A stretch of 64,000 nucleotides of DNA, taken from contig NZ_JBFEFL010000001.1 of the NCBI RefSeq assembly GCF_040717445.1, forward strand, positions 744,001 to 808,000, written 5' to 3'. This DNA is from Qipengyuania sp. JC766. Lineage in GTDB: Bacteria; Pseudomonadota; Alphaproteobacteria; Sphingomonadales; Sphingomonadaceae. Within the stretch, counting starts at the first letter, position 1. Each line of letters begins with the position of its first letter. The position numbers and the translations under genes were made by a program. Positions 55,105-63,177 of this stretch are shown piece after piece. Below the pieces are notes generated by a model, which saw only the letters and a program-made list of their open reading frames with translations, had not been told where the DNA came from and made no database searches.

Positions 55105-55132
55105 ATATTACTTACACTGGTGTAAATAACAA
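55105..55132 (-). promoter_or_regulatory. Promoter of the Coq4-like gene with embedded TTACAC-N2-GTGTAA operator
   Basis: On the minus strand: -35 TTGTTA (55132-55127), 16-base spacer, -10 TAATAT (55110-55105). The spacer holds the palindrome TTACAC-N2-GTGTAA (55112-55125), a shape typical of TetR-type operators. The -10 ends 8 bp before the ATG, so the leader would be very short. A rare AT-rich patch here. Confidence 0.6.
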
Positions 55133-55144
55133 GTGAAAGCCGCC

Positions 55145-56029
55145 CTATTCCATCACCCAGTCGTGCTGCGGAATATCGAGCAGTTTCAGGATCGCGGTCA
55201 GGTCGCCCCGGTCGATCCTTCCGTTGGCCGCCATCCGGGCCTTTGGCTTGGCGCGATAGGCGAAGCCGTAATCCGCGGCCTCCAGCATCGGGATGTCGTT
55301 CGCCCCGTCGCCCGCGGCGCATGAGACGGCCCCGTCACCCAGCTCCGTCGCTTCCTCGGCCAGCACGGCGCGCTTGGTCGCACTGTCGGTGATCGCGCCC
55401 ACGAGTTCGCCCGTCAGCTTGCCGTCCGCGGTCGCCAGACGATTGCCGACCACGCGCTCGAACCCGACCGTTTCCGCTACCGGGTCGGCAAAGTGATGGA
55501 AGCCGCCTGTGACCAGTACCGAGCGGCACCCCCGGGCATGGAGCGTGGCGACGAGCGTGCGCGCGCCATCGGTCGGGCGGATGCGCTGCTCCAGGCAATC
55601 CTCGATCGCCTGCATGTCGAGCCCGGCCAGCAGGCCCACGCGCTCGCGCAGGGCCGCCTCGAAATCGAGCTCCCCCTGCATCGCGCGTTCGGTAATGGCC
55701 GCGACCTCGCTCTTGAGGCCCGCGAAATCGGCCAGTTCGTCGATGCATTCCTGCCCGATCATGGTCGAATCCATGTCGGAGACGAACAGGCGCGGCACGA
55801 CGATTTCGTCGCGTGCGACCAGCACGTCCGCTTGCGGGAAAGCTTCGTCCAGCAGGCGGCGCAGCGTCTTCGCGTCGTCGCCCGGCAGCGACAATTGCGC
55901 CACTTCGGGGGACTGGCCCAGCAGCCGCATTTCCGCGACCGGCAGGTCCGCATCGCGAAGGCTGTCGGCAAGTGCGTCCAGTTTCGTTTCCAAGCCTTCC
56001 GGGTCTGCTATCAGCCTGGCGATGAGCAC
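55145..56029 (-). CDS. serB: Phosphoserine phosphatase
   Basis: 294 aa. Start GTG at 56029 (LIARLIADPEG) with GGGAG eight bases upstream. N-terminal ACT-like region (about 1-75), then the HAD phosphatase with DMDST (85-89), VTGGF and GDGANDIPML. Last step of serine synthesis. Start codon region overlaps the divergent miaA start by 8 bp. Confidence 0.95.
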   Translation of the reverse strand: MLIARLIADPEGLETKLDALADSLRDADLPVAEMRLLGQSPEVAQLSLPGDDAKTLRRLLDEAFPQADVLVARDEIVVPRLFVSDMDSTMIGQECIDELADFAGLKSEVAAITERAMQGELDFEAALRERVGLLAGLDMQAIEDCLEQRIRPTDGARTLVATLHARGCRSVLVTGGFHHFADPVAETVGFERVVGNRLATADGKLTGELVGAITDSATKRAVLAEEATELGDGAVSCAAGDGANDIPMLEAADYGFAYRAKPKARMAANGRIDRGDLTAILKLLDIPQHDWVME

Positions 56030-56987
56030 TGCGTATTCTCCCGGAAGCGGCGACGATCCGTCGCTCAAGAAACCGCTGGCGCTCATTGCAGGACCGACCG
56101 CGAGCGGCAAGAGCGCACTGGCGGTCGATCTGGCGCTGGCCCTGCAGGCGCGGGGCCGCGCGGTGGCGGTCGTCAATGCGGACAGCGCGCAGGTCTATGC
56201 CGATCTCGCGATCCTGAGCGCGCGGCCCGACGAGAGCGAGATGCGCGGCGTGCCCCATCTGCTGTTCGGGGCGTGGGACGGTGCCGACGCGTGTTCCGCC
56301 GCGCAGTGGGCGGACGCGGCGAAGCGCGAAATCGCGCGCCTCCATGCAGATGACGCGGTGCCGATCCTGTGCGGCGGGACCGGCCTCTACCTTCGGACAT
56401 TGCTGGACGGGATCGCGCCGATCCCGGAAATCGATCCGGCCGTGCGCACCGGGGTTCGCGCACTTGCGACCGCGGACGCGCGAACGGCGCTGGAGCGCGA
56501 GGACCCGCAGGCCGCGAAGCGCCTGTCGCCCAACGACACCGCACGGACCCAGCGCGCCCTGGAAGTCGTCCGCTCGACCAAGCGGACGCTGGCCGAGTGG
56601 CAGGGGCGCAAGGAAGGCGGGATCGGAGATGCGGTGACGCTCCATCCCCTGATCCTGTTGCCCGATCGCGAATGGCTTTACGAACGCTGCGACCGGCGGT
56701 TCGGCCAGATGATCGACCGTGGGGCGATCGGGGAAGTCGAAGCCCTGCTCGCTCGCAAACTCGATCCCGCGCTTCCGGTCATGCGCGCCATCGGCGTTCC
56801 CGAACTTGCCGGCGTCTTGCGGGGTGAAACAACACTGGAGGACGCAGCGGAGGAAGCGCGGCGTGCGACCCGTAATTATGCCAAGCGGCAGTTTACCTGG
56901 TTTCGCCGCCAGCCACCGGAGGACTGGCCGCGTATCGCGGACCCGGTGGCCGATGTCGAAGACCTGTTTCGCACGCTCCTCAATTGA
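56022..56987 (+). CDS. miaA: tRNA dimethylallyltransferase
   Basis: 321 aa. P-loop GPTASGKS (24-31), NADSAQVYADL substrate loop, GGTGLYLRTLL, and KRQFTWFRRQP near the C-terminus. Adds a dimethylallyl group to A37 of tRNAs reading U-codons. The N-terminal 16 residues before KKPLALIAG are poorly conserved; no later start codon fits, so the overlap with divergent serB (56022-56029) is real unless a non-standard start is used. Confidence 0.95.
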   Translation: MSTAYSPGSGDDPSLKKPLALIAGPTASGKSALAVDLALALQARGRAVAVVNADSAQVYADLAILSARPDESEMRGVPHLLFGAWDGADACSAAQWADAAKREIARLHADDAVPILCGGTGLYLRTLLDGIAPIPEIDPAVRTGVRALATADARTALEREDPQAAKRLSPNDTARTQRALEVVRSTKRTLAEWQGRKEGGIGDAVTLHPLILLPDREWLYERCDRRFGQMIDRGAIGEVEALLARKLDPALPVMRAIGVPELAGVLRGETTLEDAAEEARRATRNYAKRQFTWFRRQPPEDWPRIADPVADVEDLFRTLLN

Positions 56988-57031
56988 AAGCCTGTCCTAC
57001 ATGGCAGCGGCGCGCTAGCCTCCGGCCATGA

Positions 57032-57093
57032 CCTCGCGCACCTGCCTCTCCCGACATCGTGGAAACGGCACCGTCGCGCGGGGCAATTTTTTT
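57032..57093 (+). terminator. Possible large-loop terminator after miaA
   Basis: CCTCGCGC (57032-57039) can pair with GCGCGGGG (57076-57083), then CAA and seven T (57087-57093). The T-run also sits in the loop of a shorter hairpin GGGCAA-TTTTT-TTGCCC. Low confidence because of the 36-base loop. Confidence 0.3.
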
Positions 57094-57146
57094 GCCCGAG
57101 GACAGTGGTCCATGCGGTCCATGTCTCGGGATAACAGGAGACGACG

Positions 57147-58196
57147 ATGACCGAATCGATCCTCGAACCGGACCTGCCGATCATCGATCCGCACCACCAT
57201 TTGTGGGACCTGCGGCCGCTCGTCCCCGCCTTCCCCGAACCGCGCCATCCCTTCATCGAGGCGATCGCGGGCGCGGCCTACTATACCTTCGACGAATTGC
57301 GTGCCGACACCGCCAGCGGCCACCGGATCCTGGGTACCGTGTTCATGGAGTGCGGCGCGTTCTACGATCCGGCGCGCGGCGATGCGCTCAAATCGGTCGG
57401 CGAGGTGGAGTTCGTGAACGGCGTCGCGGCGCAGGGCGCCAGCGGGCTCTACGGATCGTACAGGCCCTGCGCGGCCATCGTCGGCCATGCCGACCTTCGC
57501 CTGGGCGGGCGGGTTCGCGCCGTCCTGGAAGCGCTCGCGACAGCGGGCAACGGTCGCTTTCGCGGGATCCGGCACAGTGCCGCCTGGGACGCCGATCCCG
57601 CGACACTCGGCCCGCCCTTCCATGCGCCCGAAGGACTGCTGCGCGACGCGGCCTTCCGGGACGGCTTTGCCGTGCTGGGCGAGATGGGCCTGACCTTCGA
57701 TGCCTGGGTGCTGGAGCCGCAACTGCCGGACGTGATCGACCTCGCCCGCGCCTTTCCCGACCAGCCCATCATCCTCGACCATTGCGGCACGCCGCTCAAC
57801 GTCGCCGGCTATCGCGGACGCCTCACCGAGCATTACCAGCGCTGGAAGACGTCCATCGTCGAACTCGCCGCCTGTCCCAACGTCTCGGTCAAGCTGGGCG
57901 GGCTTGCGATGGCGTTCTGCGGGATGCCCGAAGACGGCCCGGCGCGCGGCTGCGGATCGGAAGAGCTCGCGGTCATGTGGAAGCCGTATATCGAGACCTG
58001 CATAGAAGCCTTCGGCGCGGACCGCGCCATGTTCGAAAGCAACTATCCGGTCGATCGCTGGGGTGCGAGCTACCCTGTCCTGTGGAACGCGTTCAAGCGG
58101 CTCGCCGCGGGCGCATCGGAGGCCGAGAAGCGGGCCCTGTTCGCCGGAACGGCGGCGCGCACATACGGGATCGAACACGTGCTCGACCTTCCGTAA
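57147..58196 (+). CDS. Amidohydrolase-family metal-dependent hydrolase
   Basis: 349 aa TIM-barrel amidohydrolase_2-type protein (2-pyrone-4,6-dicarboxylate lactonase-like). Metal site: DPHHHLWD (His16-18), ILDHCGTPLN, and FESNYPVD near the C-terminus. AGGAG at 57136-57140 lies before the ATG. Substrate unknown; relatives hydrolyse lactones or decarboxylate aromatic acids. Followed 71 bp later by the nitronate monooxygenase-like gene. Confidence 0.9.
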   Translation: MTESILEPDLPIIDPHHHLWDLRPLVPAFPEPRHPFIEAIAGAAYYTFDELRADTASGHRILGTVFMECGAFYDPARGDALKSVGEVEFVNGVAAQGASGLYGSYRPCAAIVGHADLRLGGRVRAVLEALATAGNGRFRGIRHSAAWDADPATLGPPFHAPEGLLRDAAFRDGFAVLGEMGLTFDAWVLEPQLPDVIDLARAFPDQPIILDHCGTPLNVAGYRGRLTEHYQRWKTSIVELAACPNVSVKLGGLAMAFCGMPEDGPARGCGSEELAVMWKPYIETCIEAFGADRAMFESNYPVDRWGASYPVLWNAFKRLAAGASEAEKRALFAGTAARTYGIEHVLDLP

Positions 58197-58267
58197 CGGC
58201 AATCTCGACACCGCGCGGAACCCGCCATAAGCCCCTTCGCACATCCAGCGAGACGGAGACCTTCGCC

Positions 58268-59224
58268 ATGCCCCTGCCCGCCCCGTTCGACCGCCTGCGC
58301 CTGCCCGTCATCGGTTCGCCGCTGTTCATCGTCTCCGGCCCGGAACTGGTGATCGCCCAATGCAAGGCCGGCATCGTCGGCAGCTTTCCTGCACTCAATG
58401 CCCGTCCGCAGTCGCAGCTGGACGAATGGCTGCACCGGATCACGGAAGAGCTGGCGGCGCACAACAGGCACAATCCCGACCGGCCCGCCGCGCCGTTCGC
58501 CGTCAACCAGATCGTCCATCGCTCGAACGACAGGCTGGAAGCGGACATGCATACCTGCGCCAAATGGCAGGTGCCGCTCGTCATCACCTCGCTCGGCGCG
58601 CGGCCGGAAATCTTCGAGGCGGTGCGCGGCTGGGGCGGGATCACGCTGCATGACGTCATCAACAACCGCTTCGCGCACAAGGCGATCGAGAAAGGCGCCG
58701 ACGGCCTGATCCCCGTCGCGGCGGGCGCCGGCGGCCATGCCGGAACCCAGTCCCCCTTCGCGCTGATGCAGGAAATCCGCGAGTGGTTCGACGGGCTGGT
58801 CGCGCTGTCCGGCTCCATCGCCCACGGCCGGGCGGTGCTGGCCGCGCAGGCGCTCGGCGCGGACTTCGCCTATATCGGCAGCGCCTTCATCGCGACCGAG
58901 GAAGCCAATGCGGACCGGGCCTACAAGCAGGGCATCGTCGACGGCAGCGCGGAAGGCATCGTCTACACCAATCTCTTCACCGGCGTTCACGGCAACTACC
59001 TGCGCTCCTCGATCGAGGCTGCCGGGCTCGATCCGGACGACCTGCCGACGAGCGATCCGAGCAAGATGAACTTCGGCAGCGGCGGCAACACCAAGGCCAA
59101 GGCATGGAAGGACATCTGGGGTTCGGGCCAGGGCGTTGGCGCGGTGAAGGCGATCGAAACCGTGGCCGACCGGGTCGACCGGCTGGAGCGGGAATACGAG
59201 GAGGCGCGCGCCTCCATTGCCTGA
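58268..59224 (+). CDS. Nitronate monooxygenase-like flavin oxidoreductase
   Basis: 318 aa TIM-barrel FMN enzyme, NMO/2-nitropropane dioxygenase family: LPVIGSPLFIVSGPELV at the start, GAGGHAGTQSPFALM and VALSGSIAHGRAVLAAQALGADFAYIGSAFI. Oxidises alkyl nitronates or acts as NADH:quinone reductase; the substrate cannot be told from sequence. ATG at 58268 after GGAGACC. Convergent with the flavodoxin-like gene, 6 bp apart. Confidence 0.92.
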   Translation: MPLPAPFDRLRLPVIGSPLFIVSGPELVIAQCKAGIVGSFPALNARPQSQLDEWLHRITEELAAHNRHNPDRPAAPFAVNQIVHRSNDRLEADMHTCAKWQVPLVITSLGARPEIFEAVRGWGGITLHDVINNRFAHKAIEKGADGLIPVAAGAGGHAGTQSPFALMQEIREWFDGLVALSGSIAHGRAVLAAQALGADFAYIGSAFIATEEANADRAYKQGIVDGSAEGIVYTNLFTGVHGNYLRSSIEAAGLDPDDLPTSDPSKMNFGSGGNTKAKAWKDIWGSGQGVGAVKAIETVADRVDRLEREYEEARASIA

Positions 59225-59230
59225 CGCGCA

Positions 59231-59722
59231 TCAGAAGATGCCGGCGGCGATCCCTTCGGCCAAACCCCCGCCGAGATCGCGGCACTGCGCAAGGTCGGCC
59301 TCGCCCAGCGTCTTGGGTGCCCAGATCTCCTCGGCCGTCTGCGCCGAGGTGCCGATGATGAGAGGTTCCGCCACGCGCTTCAGGCGCCAGCCCTTGGCGA
59401 TGCGGTCGATCTGCCGCTGCGCGCCCTCGCCGTCCGACCCGGCAGCGATCGCGGTGGCGTAGGGCCTTCCCTCGATCCGTCCGAGGACGTCGTAATAGGT
59501 GCGGTCGAACATCTCCTTCATGAGCCCACTCATGGTGGCGAGGTTCTCCGGACACACGAACAGGTATCCCGCGGCCGCCATGATCGCATCGCCGTCCACC
59601 TCGTCGCATCGCATCAGGCGCGCCCTGTCGCCCGCACCCTGCGCCGCTGCCCGCGCCATCGCGTCGCTCGCGCCCGTCCGGCTGTGCCAGGCGATGAGGA
59701 GTGTATCGGTCCGGTCGGCCAT
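59231..59722 (-). CDS. Flavodoxin-like / NADPH-dependent FMN reductase-fold protein
   Basis: 163 aa. An N-terminal FMN phosphate loop HSRTGASDAMA (about 12-22) after a beta-strand, YLFVCPENLATMSG, and a PYATAIAAGSDGEGA loop. Likely carries FMN and acts in electron transfer or quinone reduction. ATG at 59722; the frame is open upstream to 59776. Divergent from recJ. Confidence 0.85.
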   Translation of the reverse strand: MADRTDTLLIAWHSRTGASDAMARAAAQGAGDRARLMRCDEVDGDAIMAAAGYLFVCPENLATMSGLMKEMFDRTYYDVLGRIEGRPYATAIAAGSDGEGAQRQIDRIAKGWRLKRVAEPLIIGTSAQTAEEIWAPKTLGEADLAQCRDLGGGLAEGIAAGIF

Positions 59723-59802
59723 CCGCGAAGCCTCGCCACTGTCCTGTCGAAAGTCAAACGGCCGGACTTGGCGCATCGCGGCGGTTTGCTACATGTGACG
59801 TC

Positions 59803-61590
59803 ATGTCGTTGACCCAATCCCCGGCTGTCCTCGGCGTCGAGAAGTCCATCACCGGGATGCGATGGCGGTGGCGCGGCGGCAACATGGCGCTTGGCGATGC
59901 CGGCATGCTCGACGGTGGAGGCTTGTTGCGCAACCTCCTCCTCTCGCGCGGCGTGGCGGAGAGCGACATAGAACGCCAGCGCTCCCCCACCCTCGCCGCC
60001 TTCCTGCCCGATCCCTCGATCTTCAGGGACATGGACGTCGCCGCCGAAAGGCTGGCGCAAGCCGTCCTCTCGCGCGAGCGGATCACGATCTTCGGCGATT
60101 ACGACGTAGACGGCGCGACCAGCGCCGCACTCCTTGTGCGCGCCCTGCGGATGATGGGTTGCGATGCGAGCACCTACATTCCCGATCGCCTGCTCGAAGG
60201 GTACGGCCCAAGCGGCGAGGCGCTCGTCCGCCTCGCGGAGGAAGGCTCGAGCCTCATCGTCACCGTCGATTGCGGCGCTATGGCGTACGAGGCGCTCGCA
60301 ATGGCCCGCGATGCAGGCGTGGATGTCATCGTCGTCGATCACCACAAGTGCGCCGCAGAGCTTCCGCACGCCGCAGCGCTGGTCAATCCGAATCGCCTGG
60401 ACGAGGGAGACGATGCCGCCGCGCACGGCCATCTGGCAGCGGTGGGCGTCGCCTTCCTGCTGTCCATCGCCCTACGTCGGACCCTGCGCGATCGCGGCTA
60501 TTTCGAGAGCCGGCCCGAACCCGACCTCATCTCATTGCTCGACCTTGTCGCGCTGGGAACGGTCGCCGACGTGGCGGCACTGCACGGGCTCAATCGCGCC
60601 TTCGTCGCGCAAGGCCTCAAAGTCATGGGCCATCGCCGCAATGTCGGGCTCGATGCGCTGATCGATGCGAGTCGGCTGAAGCGCGCTCCAGTCTGCAGCG
60701 ATCTGGGATTCGCGCTCGGACCCCGCATCAACGCGGGCGGCCGGGTCGGCGAGGCGTCGCTGGGTGTCAGATTGCTGACGACGGAGGATCGCGACGAGGC
60801 TCGCGCGATCGCGGAACAGCTTTCCCAGCTGAACGAAGAGCGGCGCGCGATCGAGGCAGCTGTACAGGAAGAAGCCGAGGCCCTGCTGGGCGCGCAACAC
60901 AACCGAAGCATCGTGATTGCCGCCGGTAGGGGATGGCACCCGGGCGTTATCGGCATCGTGGCCGGTCGCCTCAAGGAGCAGACCGGCAAGCCGGCGATCG
61001 TCATTGCCCTGGACGGTGACAGTGGCGAGGGAAAGGGCTCGGGCCGCTCGATCGCCGGCGTGGATCTGGGGGCCGCGATCATCGCGGCCCGGGATGCCGG
61101 ACTGCTGGTCGCCGGTGGCGGACATGCCATGGCGGCCGGTCTGACCGTGAAAGCCGACACGGTGGAGGCGCTGGGCGATTTCCTGGAGGACCGACTTGCA
61201 AGCAAGGTCGCTGCGGCCGGCGCGTCGCGCGAGCTGAAGCTGGACCTGTCCGTCGCTCCGCGCGGCCTCACGCCGGAACTGGTCGGCGAACTGGACCAGG
61301 CTGGCCCTTACGGGATCGGCTGGCCCGGACCGCGCGTCGCGGTCGGCCCCGTCCACCTTATCAAGGCGGACGTAGTCGGGAACGGCCATCTGCGCCTCAT
61401 CGCAGGCGGACCCGATGGCGGATCGCTCAAATGCATCGCATTCCGGCAGGCGGAAAGTGAGCTTGGCCAGACCTTGCTCCACGCGGCGAGCGGGCGTCGC
61501 CTGTGGCTGGCAGGCCGTGCGAAGATCGACGACTGGGGCGCTCGTCCGGCTGCCGAATTGCATCTGGAGGATGCCGCGTGGGCAGATTGA
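59803..61590 (+). CDS. recJ: Single-stranded-DNA exonuclease RecJ
   Basis: 595 aa. DHH phosphoesterase motifs: DYDVDG (99-104), DCG, and VVDHH (177-181), the DHHA1 domain with GGGHAMAAG, and the C-terminal OB fold. 5'-3' exonuclease in recombination and mismatch repair, so it would act after MutL nicking. ATG at 59803 (MSLTQSPAVLG); the frame is open to 59701. A promoter for the downstream tRNA lies just after its stop. Confidence 0.97.
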   Translation: MSLTQSPAVLGVEKSITGMRWRWRGGNMALGDAGMLDGGGLLRNLLLSRGVAESDIERQRSPTLAAFLPDPSIFRDMDVAAERLAQAVLSRERITIFGDYDVDGATSAALLVRALRMMGCDASTYIPDRLLEGYGPSGEALVRLAEEGSSLIVTVDCGAMAYEALAMARDAGVDVIVVDHHKCAAELPHAAALVNPNRLDEGDDAAAHGHLAAVGVAFLLSIALRRTLRDRGYFESRPEPDLISLLDLVALGTVADVAALHGLNRAFVAQGLKVMGHRRNVGLDALIDASRLKRAPVCSDLGFALGPRINAGGRVGEASLGVRLLTTEDRDEARAIAEQLSQLNEERRAIEAAVQEEAEALLGAQHNRSIVIAAGRGWHPGVIGIVAGRLKEQTGKPAIVIALDGDSGEGKGSGRSIAGVDLGAAIIAARDAGLLVAGGGHAMAAGLTVKADTVEALGDFLEDRLASKVAAAGASRELKLDLSVAPRGLTPELVGELDQAGPYGIGWPGPRVAVGPVHLIKADVVGNGHLRLIAGGPDGGSLKCIAFRQAESELGQTLLHAASGRRLWLAGRAKIDDWGARPAAELHLEDAAWAD

Positions 61591-61601
61591 GCAAAGCGGG
61601 G

Positions 61602-61630
61602 TTGACGTGCATCAAGCTCCTGCCTAATTG
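61602..61630 (+). promoter_or_regulatory. Promoter of tRNA-Glu
   Basis: TTGACG (61602-61607), 17-base spacer, TAATTG (61625-61630), ending 49 bp before the tRNA. Consensus-like spacing and hexamers. Confidence 0.7.
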
Positions 61631-61679
61631 CCCCGCCACGCCACATCGCGGCCTCGGGTTTCGTACCCGGCTTGGATAT

Positions 61680-61754
61680 GGCCCCTTCGTCTAGCGGTTA
61701 GGACGCGGCCCTTTCACGGCTGAAACACGGGTTCGATTCCCGTAGGGGTCACCA
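61680..61754 (+). tRNA. tRNA-Glu (anticodon TTC)
   Basis: 75 nt with encoded CCA. Acceptor GGCCCCT/AGGGGTC (one G-T pair), anticodon stem CGGCC/GGCTG with loop CTTTCAC giving anticodon TTC, T-arm with GGTTCGATTCC. All helices form. Confidence 0.97.
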
Positions 61755-61812
61755 TTCCACGATACGGTCGCTCGAAAGTGATTCGCTGGAGTGCGAAATT
61801 TCGGGAGCTGGC

Positions 61813-63006
61813 ATGCCTCAACGCGACACCCTGTTCTGGATCGGCTTCGGTCTTGCGCTGTGCACCACGGCCTTCATGCTGGTGCTCGAGGTATCGCTGG
61901 GGCTCGCGGCTTCGGTGCTGCTCCTCTGGGGCGGATCGCTCTGGCTGACCCATTGGGCACCACCCGAAGTGAAGCTGGTGGAACGCGCGCGCGGTTTCGA
62001 TCTCGAAAGCCTCGGCCAGATCATCGAGAACTCGCACTCTCCCGTCCTGATAACCGAGAACGATCGCGTCGCGCTGGCCAATCGCGCAGCGCGTCGGGAT
62101 CTCGGGCGACACGTCATCGGACAGGACGCCCGGCTCGCTTTCCGTCATCCCGAAGCTGTCGCCCTGATCGAGTCGAAATCGAGCGGCCAGGCGGTGATCC
62201 ACAATGTCGCGCGGCGCCGCGACCAGTGGCTCTTCGCGCGCCAGCAACTCGCCAGCGACATTGCCGTCATCGAACTGGTCAACCAGACGGCGCAGCAGGA
62301 CATCGGTCGCGCGCACACCGACTTCGTCGCGAATGCCAGCCATGAATTGCGCACCCCCCTCGCCTCGATCATCGGCTATGTCGAAACGCTCCAGGAACAG
62401 GCGGAGGATGTCGATCCGGCGATCGCGCAGCGCTTTCTCGGCACGATCCAGAGCGAGGCGAAACGCCTGCAGAACCTCGTCAGCGACCTCATGTCGCTTT
62501 CCAGGGTGGAAGCGGAGAAGCACGATCCGCCAGCGGATATCGTCGATTTCGGCGCGCTGGTCCGACAGGCCGCACACGATGCCGCCGGACTGGAGCGCAC
62601 GGCAAGGCTGGCTTTCGAACTCGCGGACGATGTGCATGTCATCGGTGATCCGCGCCAGCTCGAACAGCTCGTCCGCAACCTCGTCGACAATGCGCTCAAA
62701 TACGGCACGGACGGTACGCCGGTCACCGTGACGCTCGATCGTGCAGCGGGCGAATACGCCCGGCTCACCGTCCGCGACCGCGGCGAGGGAATCGCGCGCG
62801 AACATCTGCCCCACCTGACCCGCCGCTTCTATCGCACCAACCCCAGTCGCAGCCGCGCGTCGGGCGGAACGGGACTGGGTCTTGCGATCGTGAAGCACAT
62901 CGTCGAACGCCATTCGGGCCGGTTGGATATCACCAGCGAACTGGGCGAAGGGACCACCGTGGTCGTCAGAATTCCGGAACATTCGCCGGTATCGGCGGCG
63001 GCGTAA
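61813..63006 (+). CDS. phoR: Phosphate-regulon sensor histidine kinase PhoR
   Basis: 397 aa. Two N-terminal membrane helices (about 7-25 and 30-47), a PAS domain (about 65-155), HisKA with His177 in NASHELRTPL and HATPase with NLVDNALKYG and GTGLGLAIVKHIV. It has no large periplasmic sensor, as in PhoR. Identified as PhoR from architecture and the adjacent pstC. GGGAG precedes the ATG. Response regulator phoB lies outside the window. Confidence 0.93.
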   Translation: MPQRDTLFWIGFGLALCTTAFMLVLEVSLGLAASVLLLWGGSLWLTHWAPPEVKLVERARGFDLESLGQIIENSHSPVLITENDRVALANRAARRDLGRHVIGQDARLAFRHPEAVALIESKSSGQAVIHNVARRRDQWLFARQQLASDIAVIELVNQTAQQDIGRAHTDFVANASHELRTPLASIIGYVETLQEQAEDVDPAIAQRFLGTIQSEAKRLQNLVSDLMSLSRVEAEKHDPPADIVDFGALVRQAAHDAAGLERTARLAFELADDVHVIGDPRQLEQLVRNLVDNALKYGTDGTPVTVTLDRAAGEYARLTVRDRGEGIAREHLPHLTRRFYRTNPSRSRASGGTGLGLAIVKHIVERHSGRLDITSELGEGTTVVVRIPEHSPVSAAA

Positions 63007-63177
63007 CATACGCGTAATATTCATTCGACAGGCGGATTTGTGTACAGCTTCGCCAAGACCCCGACCGACGTCGCGGGCCCGGCACGAACAAGGGATTCCA
63101 ACAGCGCCGATGCACAGGGTCTGCACTCGCAAGATGTCTGACGGATTCGGCCCGAATCGGCGGGGCGGGACCGCCTG

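Noticed and set aside
63007-63177. Pho box upstream of pstC
   Set aside because: Biologically expected, but I could not find two CTGTCA-like direct repeats with 11-bp spacing; only a lone CTGTCGAAT-like half-site on the minus strand.
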